DNA of 22,028 nt, taken from Planctomycetota bacterium (GTDB lineage: Bacteria; Planctomycetota; Phycisphaerae; UBA1845). How positions within the stretch are numbered: position 1 is the stretch's first letter; every line of letters starts with the position of its first letter. The stretch covers positions 1 to 22,028 of the forward strand of contig JAJRSP010000210.1 of NCBI GenBank assembly GCA_024278775.1, given 5' to 3'. Of the stretch, positions 1-7,669 are shown in pieces. The notes below the pieces were generated by a model, which had not been told where the DNA came from, searched no databases, and saw nothing but the letters and a program-made list of their open reading frames with translations. Both the position numbers and the translations under genes were made by a program.

Positions 1-2
1 AA

Positions 3-413
3 AAACCGTCGGTCCGGCGCATCGCCATCGCAGACCCCGACACGGCACCAGCCGGTCGCTATGCGAGAGAGGCGCTCGTGTCGCTAAAGCTATGGGATGC
101 GTTACAGCCGAAACTGGTGCGAGCCGGTGATGTGCGCGGTGCCGCTCACTATCTGGCCTTGCATACCGTCCAAGCGGCGATCGTCTATCAGACCGACGCG
201 GATGCGACGGAGGGCCTCACACCGGTCTATGTGTTTGACGAAACGACGCATACGCCAATCGAATATGTCGGCGCGGTGGTGGTGAGCAAAGCCGCATCGC
301 AAGGTAATAGGCGCGCCGACACGGCACACGATTTTCTGGCGTTTTTGGGCTCGGCCGCCGCAGCCCCGATATGGCGCAAGCATGGGTTTGCCCCGGTGGT
401 GACGGGAAAATGA
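3..413 (+). CDS. modA: Molybdate-binding protein ModA, C-terminal part (5' end outside window)
   Basis: Open reading frame entering from the left edge with no start codon in view. It reads RRIAIADPDTAPAGRYAREAL and then a stretch with AAIVYQTDA, which matches the second lobe of periplasmic molybdate-binding proteins (IADPxxAPAGRYA and IVYxTDA are family hallmarks). The C-terminus APIWRKHGFAPV is the usual helix that closes the fold. The protein would bind molybdate (or tungstate) in the periplasm and hand it to ModB/ModC. A GTG at 78 lies within the conserved AGRYAREALV segment and is not a credible start. The stop codon TGA at 411-413 overlaps the ATG of modB (ATGA), so the genes are translationally coupled. 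Oxyanion specificity cannot be read from the part visible. Confidence 0.9.
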   Translation, partial: KPSVRRIAIADPDTAPAGRYAREALVSLKLWDALQPKLVRAGDVRGAAHYLALHTVQAAIVYQTDADATEGLTPVYVFDETTHTPIEYVGAVVVSKAASQGNRRADTAHDFLAFLGSAAAAPIWRKHGFAPVVTGK

Positions 414-1147
414 CGATCACCATGATCCTAGAACAGACGGCCGGTATCTCCGGCACCGGTAGTGTTCTTGCGCAGCTTGGCCTTTCCCCGGCCGATTGGC
501 ACGCGGTGGCGCTGTCGCTGCGCGTGTCGCTGGTCGCAACGCTGGGTTGTGTGTTGGTGGGTGTGCCCGTGGCAGCGTGGCTGGCTCGCGGCCGATCGCG
601 GTGGCGGTTCGCGGTGGATGTGCTGCTGATGACGCCGCTTGTCGTGCCACCTGTGGTCACCGGTTTCGGATTGTTGCTGCTGTTCCGCTTCGTCGGGGCG
701 GGCGTGCTGTTCACGTGGTGGGCGGCGGCGGCGGCGGCGGCCGTCGTGGCGATGCCGCTGATCGTTCGCACCGTCCGCGCGAGCATTGAACAATCCGATC
801 GCCGATTGGCGCGCGTCGCGGCCACACTCGGCGCGTCGCCGTGGCGCGTGTTTTGGACCATCACGCTCCCCCTGTCCTGGCGCGGCGTGGTGGGCGGGGC
901 GGCGCTGTGCTGGGCGCGGGCGTTTGGTGAATTCGGCGCGACCATCGTCGTGGCCGGCAACATGCCGGGCAAGACACGCACGCTGCCCCTGGCGATCTGG
1001 ACCTCGTTGCAATCGAAACCGCTTGGTGCTTGCGTGGGGTTGGTGGTGGCGGCCATCGTATTATCCGTCGCGGCGGTCGCGTGGAGTGAATGGGTCATAC
1101 GCAGAGCCCCCGGCGCGGCGCATCATGTTTCAGATTCATATTCATAA
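410..1147 (+). CDS. modB: Molybdate ABC transporter permease ModB
   Basis: About 245 residues, the usual ModB length. I chose the ATG at 410 because it overlaps the modA stop as ATGA; an ATG at 422 is a possible alternative, and the upstream ATG at 371 would start inside modA. Several hydrophobic membrane segments are visible: one around VALSLRVSLVATLGCVLVGV, one around LLMTPLVVPPVVTGFGLLLLF and one Ala-rich segment. They are followed by the cytoplasmic EAA loop (AATLGASPWRVFWTITLPL), which docks onto the ATPase, and by the family stretch FGEFGATIVVAGN. It forms the membrane channel of the molybdate importer with modA and modC on either side. The 3' end overlaps modC by 23 bp, which again points to one operon. 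Confidence 0.93.
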   Translation: MTITMILEQTAGISGTGSVLAQLGLSPADWHAVALSLRVSLVATLGCVLVGVPVAAWLARGRSRWRFAVDVLLMTPLVVPPVVTGFGLLLLFRFVGAGVLFTWWAAAAAAAVVAMPLIVRTVRASIEQSDRRLARVAATLGASPWRVFWTITLPLSWRGVVGGAALCWARAFGEFGATIVVAGNMPGKTRTLPLAIWTSLQSKPLGACVGLVVAAIVLSVAAVAWSEWVIRRAPGAAHHVSDSYS

Positions 1148-2192
1148 AACACACGGCGATTTTTCGCTGGACGTGTCCGGCACGTCATCCGCGCGCGTTC
1201 TCGGCGTGGTGGGTCCGTCTGGGAGCGGGAAGTCTACGCTGCTCAATGTGATCGCGGGATTCGTTCCTCCGGATGAAGCGAGCGTGTGCGTGGGTGAGTC
1301 TTGGTTGGTGCATTCGTCAGACGCCGTGAGGCATACGCCGACGCGACGGCGTGGCGTGGGCTATGTATGTCAATCGCCGCTGCTGTTTCCGCACATGACG
1401 GTTCACGCCAACTTGACATATGGCCTCGCCGCGCACGGCACGAGTCCGCCGCTGGAGCACGTCGTAGCGGTGTTGGAGCTCGCACCGCTTCTTGAACAAC
1501 CGGCACGCACGCTCTCCGGCGGTGAGGCGCGTCGTGTGGCCATCGGTCGGGCGATCATGTCCGCGCCGCGTGTGATGCTCCTGGACGAACCGCTCTCCGG
1601 GCTGGACGCACGTCTCGCGCAGCGAACGCTGGCGCTGCTTCATCGCATGGGCGAATCATTCCACATCCCGACAATTTACGTATCACACACCATGAGTGAC
1701 GTGATTTTTCTTTGTGATGATCTCTGGCGTCTCGATGGCGGTCGGCTTGTGGCCACCGGCCGCCCGCGTGACGTGCTCGCGGACGCGCGATGCGGTGGAC
1801 CGGGCACGTGGGCGGATCTGCGAAACCTGTTCGTCGCGGCGCGTGAAGCGGATCCGGTGGAGCATCTCGCGGCCTACCGTATCGGCGACCAATGCCTCGT
1901 GCTGGCTGACGCTCGGGCCTCTGTGGGAGCCGAGAACGCATTGCTTTCGATTCACGCATCCGACATTCTTCTCGCTCGTGATCGACCGACTCGTATTAGC
2001 GCTCGCAATGTCCTTGCCGGGCGGGTGATTCGTGTGGCGGAACACGAAGGAGCCGTGCTTGTGGGTGTGGATGTCGGCGTAGAATGGATGGTGCGCCTGA
2101 CACCCGCCGCGGTGCGAGCGCTGGATATCACAATGGGAGTAAATATCTTCGCGATTGTGAAGGCGTCGGCCATATCAGCCGTTTCCGTGTAG
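1125..2192 (+). CDS. modC: Molybdate ABC transporter ATP-binding protein ModC
   Basis: 355 residues from the ATG at 1125, which lies inside the end of modB. A longer open frame upstream is only a shadow of modB. All ABC ATPase motifs are present: Walker A GPSGSGKST (residues 30-38), Q-loop region YVCQSPLLFP, signature LSGGE (130-134), Walker B VMLLDEP (150-156) and the switch histidine in YVSHTMSD (H188). The last third carries a Mop/TOBE-type domain, starting near ISARNVLAGRVIRV, which in ModC binds molybdate and gives feedback control. It energises import through ModB. No promoter or molybdate riboswitch is visible here, since the operon start lies outside the window. Confidence 0.94.
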   Translation: MFQIHIHKTHGDFSLDVSGTSSARVLGVVGPSGSGKSTLLNVIAGFVPPDEASVCVGESWLVHSSDAVRHTPTRRRGVGYVCQSPLLFPHMTVHANLTYGLAAHGTSPPLEHVVAVLELAPLLEQPARTLSGGEARRVAIGRAIMSAPRVMLLDEPLSGLDARLAQRTLALLHRMGESFHIPTIYVSHTMSDVIFLCDDLWRLDGGRLVATGRPRDVLADARCGGPGTWADLRNLFVAAREADPVEHLAAYRIGDQCLVLADARASVGAENALLSIHASDILLARDRPTRISARNVLAGRVIRVAEHEGAVLVGVDVGVEWMVRLTPAAVRALDITMGVNIFAIVKASAISAVSV

Positions 2193-2332
2193 GTCCGACC
2201 CACGCCGGGCAAAGCGCGTCAAGCGCCGCGCCAATCCACGCCGATATTGACGGTCTACCCTCGGCAGGTTCACGGAAGATCCAAAGCCGGGCGGCAGGGC
2301 CTAGTGAGCCACACGGCGGAAGGATCGGTGCC

Positions 2333-3367
2333 ATGCGGGTGTTGGTGACGGGACATCGGGGTTACATCGGTACCGTCGTCGCCTCAGTGCTGCGACACGC
2401 GCGGTACGACGTCGTTGGGCTTGATTGTGACTTCTTTCGCGGCTGCGATTTCGGTCGCGTGCAAGACGACATCCCCAGCTTCGATACGGACCTCCGGCAG
2501 GTCGAGTCCACCGATCTTCTTTCCTTCGACGCCGTTGTGCATCTGGCCGGCCTGTCCGACCATGAGACCAACGCGCTGGGGGCGGACTTGGGGCGAGAGA
2601 TCAACCTGGATGCCACCGTCCGGCTGGCCGAGTGTGCCAAAAAAGCCAACGTGCAGAGATTTGTGTTTGCCTCCACCTGTGCCGTGTATGGTCACGGCGG
2701 TGATACGCCGCTGACGGAGCTTGACCTTCCCTCGCCGCTAAGCCCCTACGCCGAGCAGAAGCTGGCCGCGGAAAAGACGCTTCGCCGGATGGCCGATGCT
2801 GATTTTGTGCCGGTGTTTGTGCGGTGTGGTACGGTGTTCGGTGTGTCGCCGCGTTTGCGGGTGGATACCGTCGTGAATGATTTCGTCGGCTCGGTCATCT
2901 GTCACGGTCGGCTCGAGATGAAGACGGCCGGTCGCGCTTGGCGACCGTTGATCCACGTGGAAGACGTCGCGCGAGCCTATGCGGCCGTCCTGACGGCTCC
3001 CGATGATGTCGTCGCCTCGGAAGTGTTCAACGCGGCCGTCTCGGAAGAAAACTACCGGGTGATCGATATCGCAGACGCCGTGGTCGAGCAGTTTGGGAAC
3101 TGCCCGAGGCACACAAACCCAACGATCTTCGACAAACGGAGCTACCGCGTCAGCGGTGAGAAATTGGCGAGGCTTTTTCCGAAACACCGTCCCCGGTGGA
3201 CGTTGAGCGCGGGCATTCGGCAGCTCCGCAGCGCGATGGAGAGCGCCGGCTTCACCCCCTCTGATTGGCGCGGCGATCGGTATCGGCGTGCCTCGCACCT
3301 TCAGCGGGCCATGGAAACGGGCGCGTTGGATGCGGCGCTTCGGTATCGGCAACGGGCCGTCGCATGA
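2333..3367 (+). CDS. NAD-dependent epimerase/dehydratase (extended SDR), nucleotide-sugar type
   Basis: 344 residues. The ATG at 2333 is chosen because the Rossmann motif VTGHRGYIG (TGxxGxxG, residues 6-13) follows at once and a GGAAGGA ribosome-binding site lies upstream; the open frame extends further 5' but is not protein-like. The family landmarks are clear: HLAG in the NAD site, STCAVYG (114-120) and the catalytic YxxxK as Y139-AEQ-K143. These enzymes epimerise or dehydrate NDP-sugars in the cytoplasm to feed glycosyltransferases. It is the first gene of a glycan cassette, 140 bp after modC and 47 bp before a glycosyltransferase. The exact substrate cannot be told; UDP-glucose 4-epimerase or a related NDP-sugar epimerase are the likeliest. 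Confidence 0.88.
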   Translation: MRVLVTGHRGYIGTVVASVLRHARYDVVGLDCDFFRGCDFGRVQDDIPSFDTDLRQVESTDLLSFDAVVHLAGLSDHETNALGADLGREINLDATVRLAECAKKANVQRFVFASTCAVYGHGGDTPLTELDLPSPLSPYAEQKLAAEKTLRRMADADFVPVFVRCGTVFGVSPRLRVDTVVNDFVGSVICHGRLEMKTAGRAWRPLIHVEDVARAYAAVLTAPDDVVASEVFNAAVSEENYRVIDIADAVVEQFGNCPRHTNPTIFDKRSYRVSGEKLARLFPKHRPRWTLSAGIRQLRSAMESAGFTPSDWRGDRYRRASHLQRAMETGALDAALRYRQRAVA

Positions 3368-3414
3368 AGCCACCGCGTGCGGGTGGGTCGTGGCCCGCCT
3401 CGTGAATTGATGTC

Positions 3415-4512
3415 ATGAGCAGCGCCACGCCCAGTTTCCTCTTCGTCCACACCTACTATCCGGAGTTCCTCGATTCGCTCTATGCCGGAGATGACGGGCT
3501 GGCTTTGCTCGGCTTTGAGCCGCAGCGTGGCCGAATCTTCGACACGTTCTTCGGTGTGAGCGATGCCTACTCCCACGGACTCCGCCGTCTTGGTTGCGAG
3601 GCCCAGGAGGTGATCGCCAACGCGGATACGCTCCAGGCGCAGTGGGCGAAGGAGCACGGCTTGTCGCTCTACGGCAACATTCACGATCAACGCCGGCAGA
3701 TCGTTTCCGCCCAGATCGACCACCTCCGCCCGGACGTGCTGTACGTGTTCGAGTGGAATCCGCTCGGTGACGATTTCATCGCCCAGGTGAAACCCAAGGT
3801 GCGGCTGACCATCGGACAGATCGCCTCGCCCCTTCCGGAGAACCGAACCTTTGCGGCCTATGACCTGATGATCTCTTCCTATCCGCCGATCGTCGATTAC
3901 TTCAACCGGTCCGGCCGGCGTGGCGAGTGGCTCCGGCTGGCGTTTGACTCGCGGGTGCTGGAACGAAGCCCCAAATCCGCGATCGAGTACGACGTGACTT
4001 TCGTCGGTGGATTCGCCCCTTCTCACCCGGATCGGATCGCGTGGTTGGAACAACTCGGCGAGACGTGCCCGCTCGATGTGTTTGGGTACGGAGCCGGTAC
4101 GATTCCCGATACCTCGCCGCTTAGGGCGCGGCACCGTGGAGAGGTTTGGGGCTTGGCCATGTATGAGGTTCTGGCGCGGTCGCGGGTGACGTTGAACCGC
4201 CACGCTCACATCAACGTGCGCAGCTCCACGGTGCATCGGTTCGCAAACAACATGCGGCTCTATGAGGCCACCGGCGTGGGCGTGTGCCTGCTCACGGAGC
4301 GACGCGAAAACCTGGCCGACATGCTCGAACCGGATCGCGAGTGCGTGACCTATGGCTCGGACGCCGAATGCGTTGATAAAATACGGTATTTGCTTGCACA
4401 CGAAGTCGAACGCAATGCGATCGCACGCGCCGGCCAACGCCGAACCTTAGAAGAGCACACCTACCCGAAGAGAATGGAAGAACTCCTGGAGACTGTGAAA
4501 AGATCGTTGTGA
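3415..4512 (+). CDS. CgeB/YkvP-type glycosyltransferase
   Basis: 365 residues starting at the ATG at 3415. The N-terminus (FLFVHTYYPEFLDSLY) and the middle (DHLRPDVLYVFEW, then LMISSYPPIVDYF) fit the N-terminal domain of the CgeB family. The C-terminal third has the group 1 glycosyltransferase-like pattern VTLNRHAHINV, then RLYEATGVGVCLLTE, then a run of about 50 residues ending HTYPKRMEELL. This corresponds to Glyco_trans_1_2 domains. It probably transfers an activated sugar onto a cell-surface glycan; donor and acceptor are unknown. Neighbours are a nucleotide-sugar epimerase upstream and sugar/lipid-modifying methyltransferases downstream. The gene is followed by a spacer of about 360 bp, so the downstream genes may have their own promoter. 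Confidence 0.82.
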   Translation: MSSATPSFLFVHTYYPEFLDSLYAGDDGLALLGFEPQRGRIFDTFFGVSDAYSHGLRRLGCEAQEVIANADTLQAQWAKEHGLSLYGNIHDQRRQIVSAQIDHLRPDVLYVFEWNPLGDDFIAQVKPKVRLTIGQIASPLPENRTFAAYDLMISSYPPIVDYFNRSGRRGEWLRLAFDSRVLERSPKSAIEYDVTFVGGFAPSHPDRIAWLEQLGETCPLDVFGYGAGTIPDTSPLRARHRGEVWGLAMYEVLARSRVTLNRHAHINVRSSTVHRFANNMRLYEATGVGVCLLTERRENLADMLEPDRECVTYGSDAECVDKIRYLLAHEVERNAIARAGQRRTLEEHTYPKRMEELLETVKRSL

Positions 4513-4876
4513 TGGGAACGGAAGGCGCTGGCGCCTCTAACATTAGTGTAGCCAATAGATAAAGGCGGAAAAGTAACGGAGCCCGTTTGAGCGTCGCGTC
4601 CGGTCGTTACCCCACAGCGTCCGAAAACAAACGCACGCCATGCCGGTCTTATCGGACAGTACTGAGCGGACCTGACGTTGAGTCCACCAACAATCCCAAA
4701 GTATGGAGACGCCGGCCCGCGTGCCAATCAATGATCCTGATAGGAACACGTGGGGTTGGTTAATTTCGTTGACCGATAAATAGGTGACGATGCACCCTAC
4801 GCGACCATGTGAAGCTGCGGGGAATAGCTCTGGATGAAATAGCGAAGCGGAAACTGTGGCGGGCGAACGAATCACC
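4513..4876. other. Long intergenic spacer inside the glycan cassette
   Basis: About 364 bp without a convincing gene. GC content is around 55 percent by hand count, lower than the flanking genes. Just after the glycosyltransferase stop there is a short GC-rich inverted repeat (AGGCGC-TG-GCGCCT, about 4526-4539) without a T-tract, so it is a poor terminator. Two open frames on the - strand (up to 114 codons) are rich in Trp and Cys, have no ribosome-binding site, and one runs into the upstream gene; I do not call them. The spacer may hold the promoter for the four tightly overlapping genes that follow, but I see no clear -35/-10 pair. Confidence 0.5.
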
Positions 4877-5671
4877 ATGACGACCACGCACGCGAAATCA
4901 GGAGGTGCCGGATCGACGACCGCGACTACCGGGAGTAAGCCGCAGATCGAACGGCTATATGGGTTCTCCGTATGTGTGAATGACGCTGAGAATTACCGCA
5001 TTCTCCACAAGGACATTTTCCAGAAGGGCATTTACCACTTCGAGTCGGAGGCCGATGCGCCGGTGGTGCTCGATGGCGGTGCCAACATCGGGATGTCGAC
5101 GCTCTACTTCAAGCATGTCTATCCCGACGCACGCATCACCGCGTTCGAGCCGGATCCGATGGTGCTTCCCTTCTTGAAAACGAATATCGAGACGAATGGA
5201 CTGACGGATGTCTCCGTGGTAGAGGCGGCGCTCTCCGATTCTTCTCAGTCGCAGACGTTCTACGCAGACGGAAAGTATTCGAGCACGCTTTCCGCGCACG
5301 CCACACCGCAGACGATGTCGGCCGGCGTGGCTGGCGAAGTGGCCTGCGTGCGTTTGTATGACTACCTGATCGAACCGGTGGACTTTCTCAAGATGAACAT
5401 CGAGGGGGCGGAGTGGGATGTGCTGCGCGATGCGGCACCACGACTCGGGGCGGTTCGGTCGATGGTGGTGGAATACCATCATCTGCCGGGCCTGCCGCGT
5501 ACGCTGCACAAGATTCTCGACTTGCTGGACCGGTGTGGGTTTGAGTATCTGATTAACGACTTCGACAACGAGACGAACCCGCACGTCAACCCGCCGTTTA
5601 TCCTGACGCCGCGTTCCAGTTATTACCTGCTGATCTACGCCCAGCGACGAGACACCATCTATGTCGACTGA
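4877..5671 (+). CDS. FkbM family methyltransferase
   Basis: 264 residues from the ATG at 4877; a GTG at 4856 would add seven residues. The first 20 residues are Thr/Gly/Ser-rich and look disordered. The SAM-binding motif I is VVLDGGANIG (63-72), followed by the acidic loop AFEPDP (89-94) that contacts the ribose of SAM. The later motif DFLKMNIEGAEWDVL is the FkbM-family hallmark. Such enzymes O-methylate sugars or polyketide-like hydroxyls; in glycan clusters they usually methylate surface sugars. The C-terminus overlaps the next methyltransferase by 11 bp, so the genes are likely co-translated. Confidence 0.9.
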   Translation: MTTTHAKSGGAGSTTATTGSKPQIERLYGFSVCVNDAENYRILHKDIFQKGIYHFESEADAPVVLDGGANIGMSTLYFKHVYPDARITAFEPDPMVLPFLKTNIETNGLTDVSVVEAALSDSSQSQTFYADGKYSSTLSAHATPQTMSAGVAGEVACVRLYDYLIEPVDFLKMNIEGAEWDVLRDAAPRLGAVRSMVVEYHHLPGLPRTLHKILDLLDRCGFEYLINDFDNETNPHVNPPFILTPRSSYYLLIYAQRRDTIYVD

Positions 5672-6416
5672 AGGTTCAACCACGCCCACGACCGAATCGC
5701 CCGCACCGGGGTTGCCGGTTTCCGAAGCCGCGACGTCGGATGCGTCCCCTCGTGTCGGCATGGTTGATCTGGGAGATTTCGATCGCGACGATCCCATCAG
5801 CCGCAAGTTCGGCTTTGACCGGGGTATGTGCATCGATCGGTTTTACATCGAGCGGTTCCTAGCACAACACGCCTCGGACATTCGTGGCCGGGTGCTGGAA
5901 GTGGCGGATAACGCCTACACCAAACAATTCGGCGGTGCCCGCGTGACACAGAGTGACATCTTGCATGCGCAGCCGGGCCACCGCCACGCGACAATCGTGG
6001 GGGATCTGACGAAACCCGAAGATTTTCCGGCGGCGGCGTTTGACTGCGTGATACTGACGCAAACCTTGCAGCACGTGTACGAGGTACGGCGCGCGCTAGC
6101 GACCGTGCGACACACGCTACGTCCGGGCGGCGTGGCGCTGTGTACGGTCCCCGGGATTAGTCAGATCAGCCGGTATGACATGGATCGATGGGGAGATTTC
6201 TGGCGGTTTACGACGCTGTCACTGCGGTGCCTGTGCGAGGATGCGTTCCCCGGGGACGACCATCAGATTCGCGCCTGGGGTAACGTTCGGGCAGCCACCG
6301 CGTTTCTCCACGGCCTGTGCGTCGCCGACGTGGGTGAGACCGGTCTGTTGAATGCGGACGAGGACTACCAGATGCTTCTCACGGCGCGTCTTTGCAAATC
6401 GGGGGCGTCGGTATGA
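5661..6416 (+). CDS. SAM-dependent methyltransferase of glycan clusters (Methyltransf_11-like)
   Basis: 251 residues, with the ATG at 5661 inside the end of the FkbM gene. The first 30 residues are Ser/Thr/Pro-rich. Motif I is unusual: VLEVADNAYTKQFGG instead of a glycine-rich VLEVGCGTG, a form I associate with class I methyltransferases in surface-polysaccharide loci. Later motifs are standard: FDCVILTQTLQHVYE (post-II region), then LRPGGVALCTVPGISQISRYD. It probably methylates a sugar or other glycan component. The stop overlaps the ATG of the deacetylase gene (ATGA), so coupling is tight. An inactive or non-SAM role is possible given the altered motif I, but the rest of the fold looks intact. 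Confidence 0.82.
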   Translation: MSTEGSTTPTTESPAPGLPVSEAATSDASPRVGMVDLGDFDRDDPISRKFGFDRGMCIDRFYIERFLAQHASDIRGRVLEVADNAYTKQFGGARVTQSDILHAQPGHRHATIVGDLTKPEDFPAAAFDCVILTQTLQHVYEVRRALATVRHTLRPGGVALCTVPGISQISRYDMDRWGDFWRFTTLSLRCLCEDAFPGDDHQIRAWGNVRAATAFLHGLCVADVGETGLLNADEDYQMLLTARLCKSGASV

Positions 6417-7669
6417 GTGGGGCGCTCACCAGCACGCGAGGTCCGGCCCGACAGACACCCGAGCCGGTGGGACGCGGTGGTGTTGTGCTTCTCTATCATC
6501 GTGTGACGCGCGTGCCGTTTGATCCCCAGTGGCTGGCCGTCACGCCGGACCACTTCGCAGAACATCTCGATCTGCTATCTCGCGTGGCCCATCCAATGAG
6601 CCTGCACGAGATGACGCGGCGTGTGGCCGAGGGCACGTCGATGGATGGCGGTGTCGTGTTGACGTTCGACGATGGCTACGCGGACAACCTCACAGAGGCA
6701 CTCCCCCTGCTCGATGGGTGCAAGACAGTTTCGGCGGGGTGTTCGGCGGGCGCCCCATTCTTCGGGTACTCCCGAAGGGTGGGGGACGGACTGCGTGCGT
6801 GGAAGTCCTTCCCCCACCCTTCGTGTCACCGAATGTCTGTACTCCTGATCGGACGTGATCGGGGTGACACGAAGAATGGGGCACCCGATGGTTCCCACGG
6901 ATGCCGCCAAATGTGTCTTGCACCCCTGCTCGATCGCTTCGGCGTGCCGGCCACTGTGTTTGTGGCGTCGGGTTACGTCGGCGGCGATCGTGAGTATTGG
7001 TGGGACGAGTTGGAACGCCTTCTTTTCTCTCCGGTCGCGTTGCCGCCGGTATTGCGACTCGACATGGGCACGGAAACGCTTCATGTTGATTTGGACGAGA
7101 CCCGACGCGCGCTGCCGGCCGAGCATGCCCTCTGGAATGTGACCGTCTCACACGATCCGACATGCCGCCACCGCTTATACCGAACCCTCTTCGATACCCT
7201 GCGACCTATGGAACACGGTCAGCGGGACGCGGTCTTGACGGCATTGGCTGCCTGGTCGGGTGAGTCGCGCACCACACGAGACTCGCATCGGCCCCTGACT
7301 CACGATGAGTTATCCGCGCTGAACCGCCATCCGCTCGTGGAGATCGGTGCGCACACCGTGACCCATCCGGTGCTGTCGTTGATGGACGCGCGGCAGCAAG
7401 CCCAGGAGATTGTCCAATCCAAACGCGAACTTGAAGAGACGATCGGTGAGCCGGTGTCGAGTTTTTCCTATCCGTTTGGGACGCGGCGTGATTATTCGGA
7501 GGCCACGGTTCAGGCGGTACGCGACGCGGGCTTTGACCGGGCGTGTTCCAATTTTTCAGGCATGGTGACGCCGACCGTCGATCGATACCAACTGCCGAGA
7601 GTCATCGTGCGCGATGGAGACGGCGATTCGTTGGCGAGACAGCTTACGGAGATGGGCATTGGCGTCTGA
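6413..7669 (+). CDS. NodB-type polysaccharide deacetylase carrying an in-frame mobile-element insertion
   Basis: 418 residues from the ATG at 6413 (overlapping the previous stop; GGGGGCG upstream). The NodB fold is clear: LLYHRV at the N-terminus, the metal-site motif TFDDGY (84-89), the HxxxH zinc-binding motif (H314, H318 in EIGAHTVTHPV) and the SYPFGTRR motif. These enzymes remove acetyl groups from N-acetylated sugars outside the cytoplasm or at the membrane. Residues 102-174 interrupt the otherwise normal reading ALPLLD/RFGVPATVFV. They are encoded by a 210-bp inverted-repeat element plus a 9-bp duplication (see the element entry). Without it the protein would have 345 residues. The frame is kept and no stop is introduced, so a full-length protein with a Cys/Gly/Arg-rich loop could be made. 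Activity cannot be inferred from sequence. Confidence 0.9.
   Translation: MSGALTSTRGPARQTPEPVGRGGVVLLYHRVTRVPFDPQWLAVTPDHFAEHLDLLSRVAHPMSLHEMTRRVAEGTSMDGGVVLTFDDGYADNLTEALPLLDGCKTVSAGCSAGAPFFGYSRRVGDGLRAWKSFPHPSCHRMSVLLIGRDRGDTKNGAPDGSHGCRQMCLAPLLDRFGVPATVFVASGYVGGDREYWWDELERLLFSPVALPPVLRLDMGTETLHVDLDETRRALPAEHALWNVTVSHDPTCRHRLYRTLFDTLRPMEHGQRDAVLTALAAWSGESRTTRDSHRPLTHDELSALNRHPLVEIGAHTVTHPVLSLMDARQQAQEIVQSKRELEETIGEPVSSFSYPFGTRRDYSEATVQAVRDAGFDRACSNFSGMVTPTVDRYQLPRVIVRDGDGDSLARQLTEMGIGV
6707..6715. repeat. Target site duplication, left copy (CTGCTCGAT)
   Basis: The nine bases directly before the element are identical to 6926-6934 directly after it. Removing one copy plus the element restores the reading ALPLLDRFGVPATVFV, which is what an uninterrupted NodB protein would have. 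This is the direct evidence for insertion by transposition. Confidence 0.9.
6716..6925. mobile_element. MITE-like palindromic element inserted in the deacetylase gene
   Basis: A 210-bp element begins GGGTGCAAGACA (6716-6727) and ends with its perfect reverse complement (6914-6925). It is flanked by a perfect 9-bp direct repeat CTGCTCGAT (6707-6715 and 6926-6934); preceding C residues let the match extend to 12 bp. Inside are nested inverted repeats: 6747-6764 with 6870-6887 (17 of 18 matching), a 19-bp stem 6774-6792/6804-6822 (18 of 19), a 14-bp stem 6757-region hairpin 6753-6766/6771-6784 with loop TACT, and TTCGTGTCACC at 6820-6830 with 6863-6873. It encodes no transposase, so it is non-autonomous. 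The perfect termini and target duplication suggest a fairly recent insertion. Confidence 0.9.
6926..6934. repeat. Target site duplication, right copy (CTGCTCGAT)
   Basis: Second copy of the 9-bp repeat; it encodes Leu-Leu-Asp (residues 172-174), the same residues as 99-101 encoded by the left copy. Confidence 0.9.

Noticed and set aside
217..1098. 293-codon open frame on the - strand opposite modB
   Set aside because: It is composed of Thr/Ala/Arg/Ser-rich sequence mirroring GC-rich codons of modB, which has clear family motifs; it is a shadow.
2460..2471. GTGCAAGAC, the core of the element terminus, within the epimerase gene
   Set aside because: A single match with no inverted partner, no flank repeat and normal protein sequence around it; chance.
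3301..4437. 378-codon open frame on the - strand opposite the CgeB-type glycosyltransferase
   Set aside because: The + strand frame has the family motifs and ribosome-binding context; the - strand product is His/Arg/Val-rich antisense sequence without domains.
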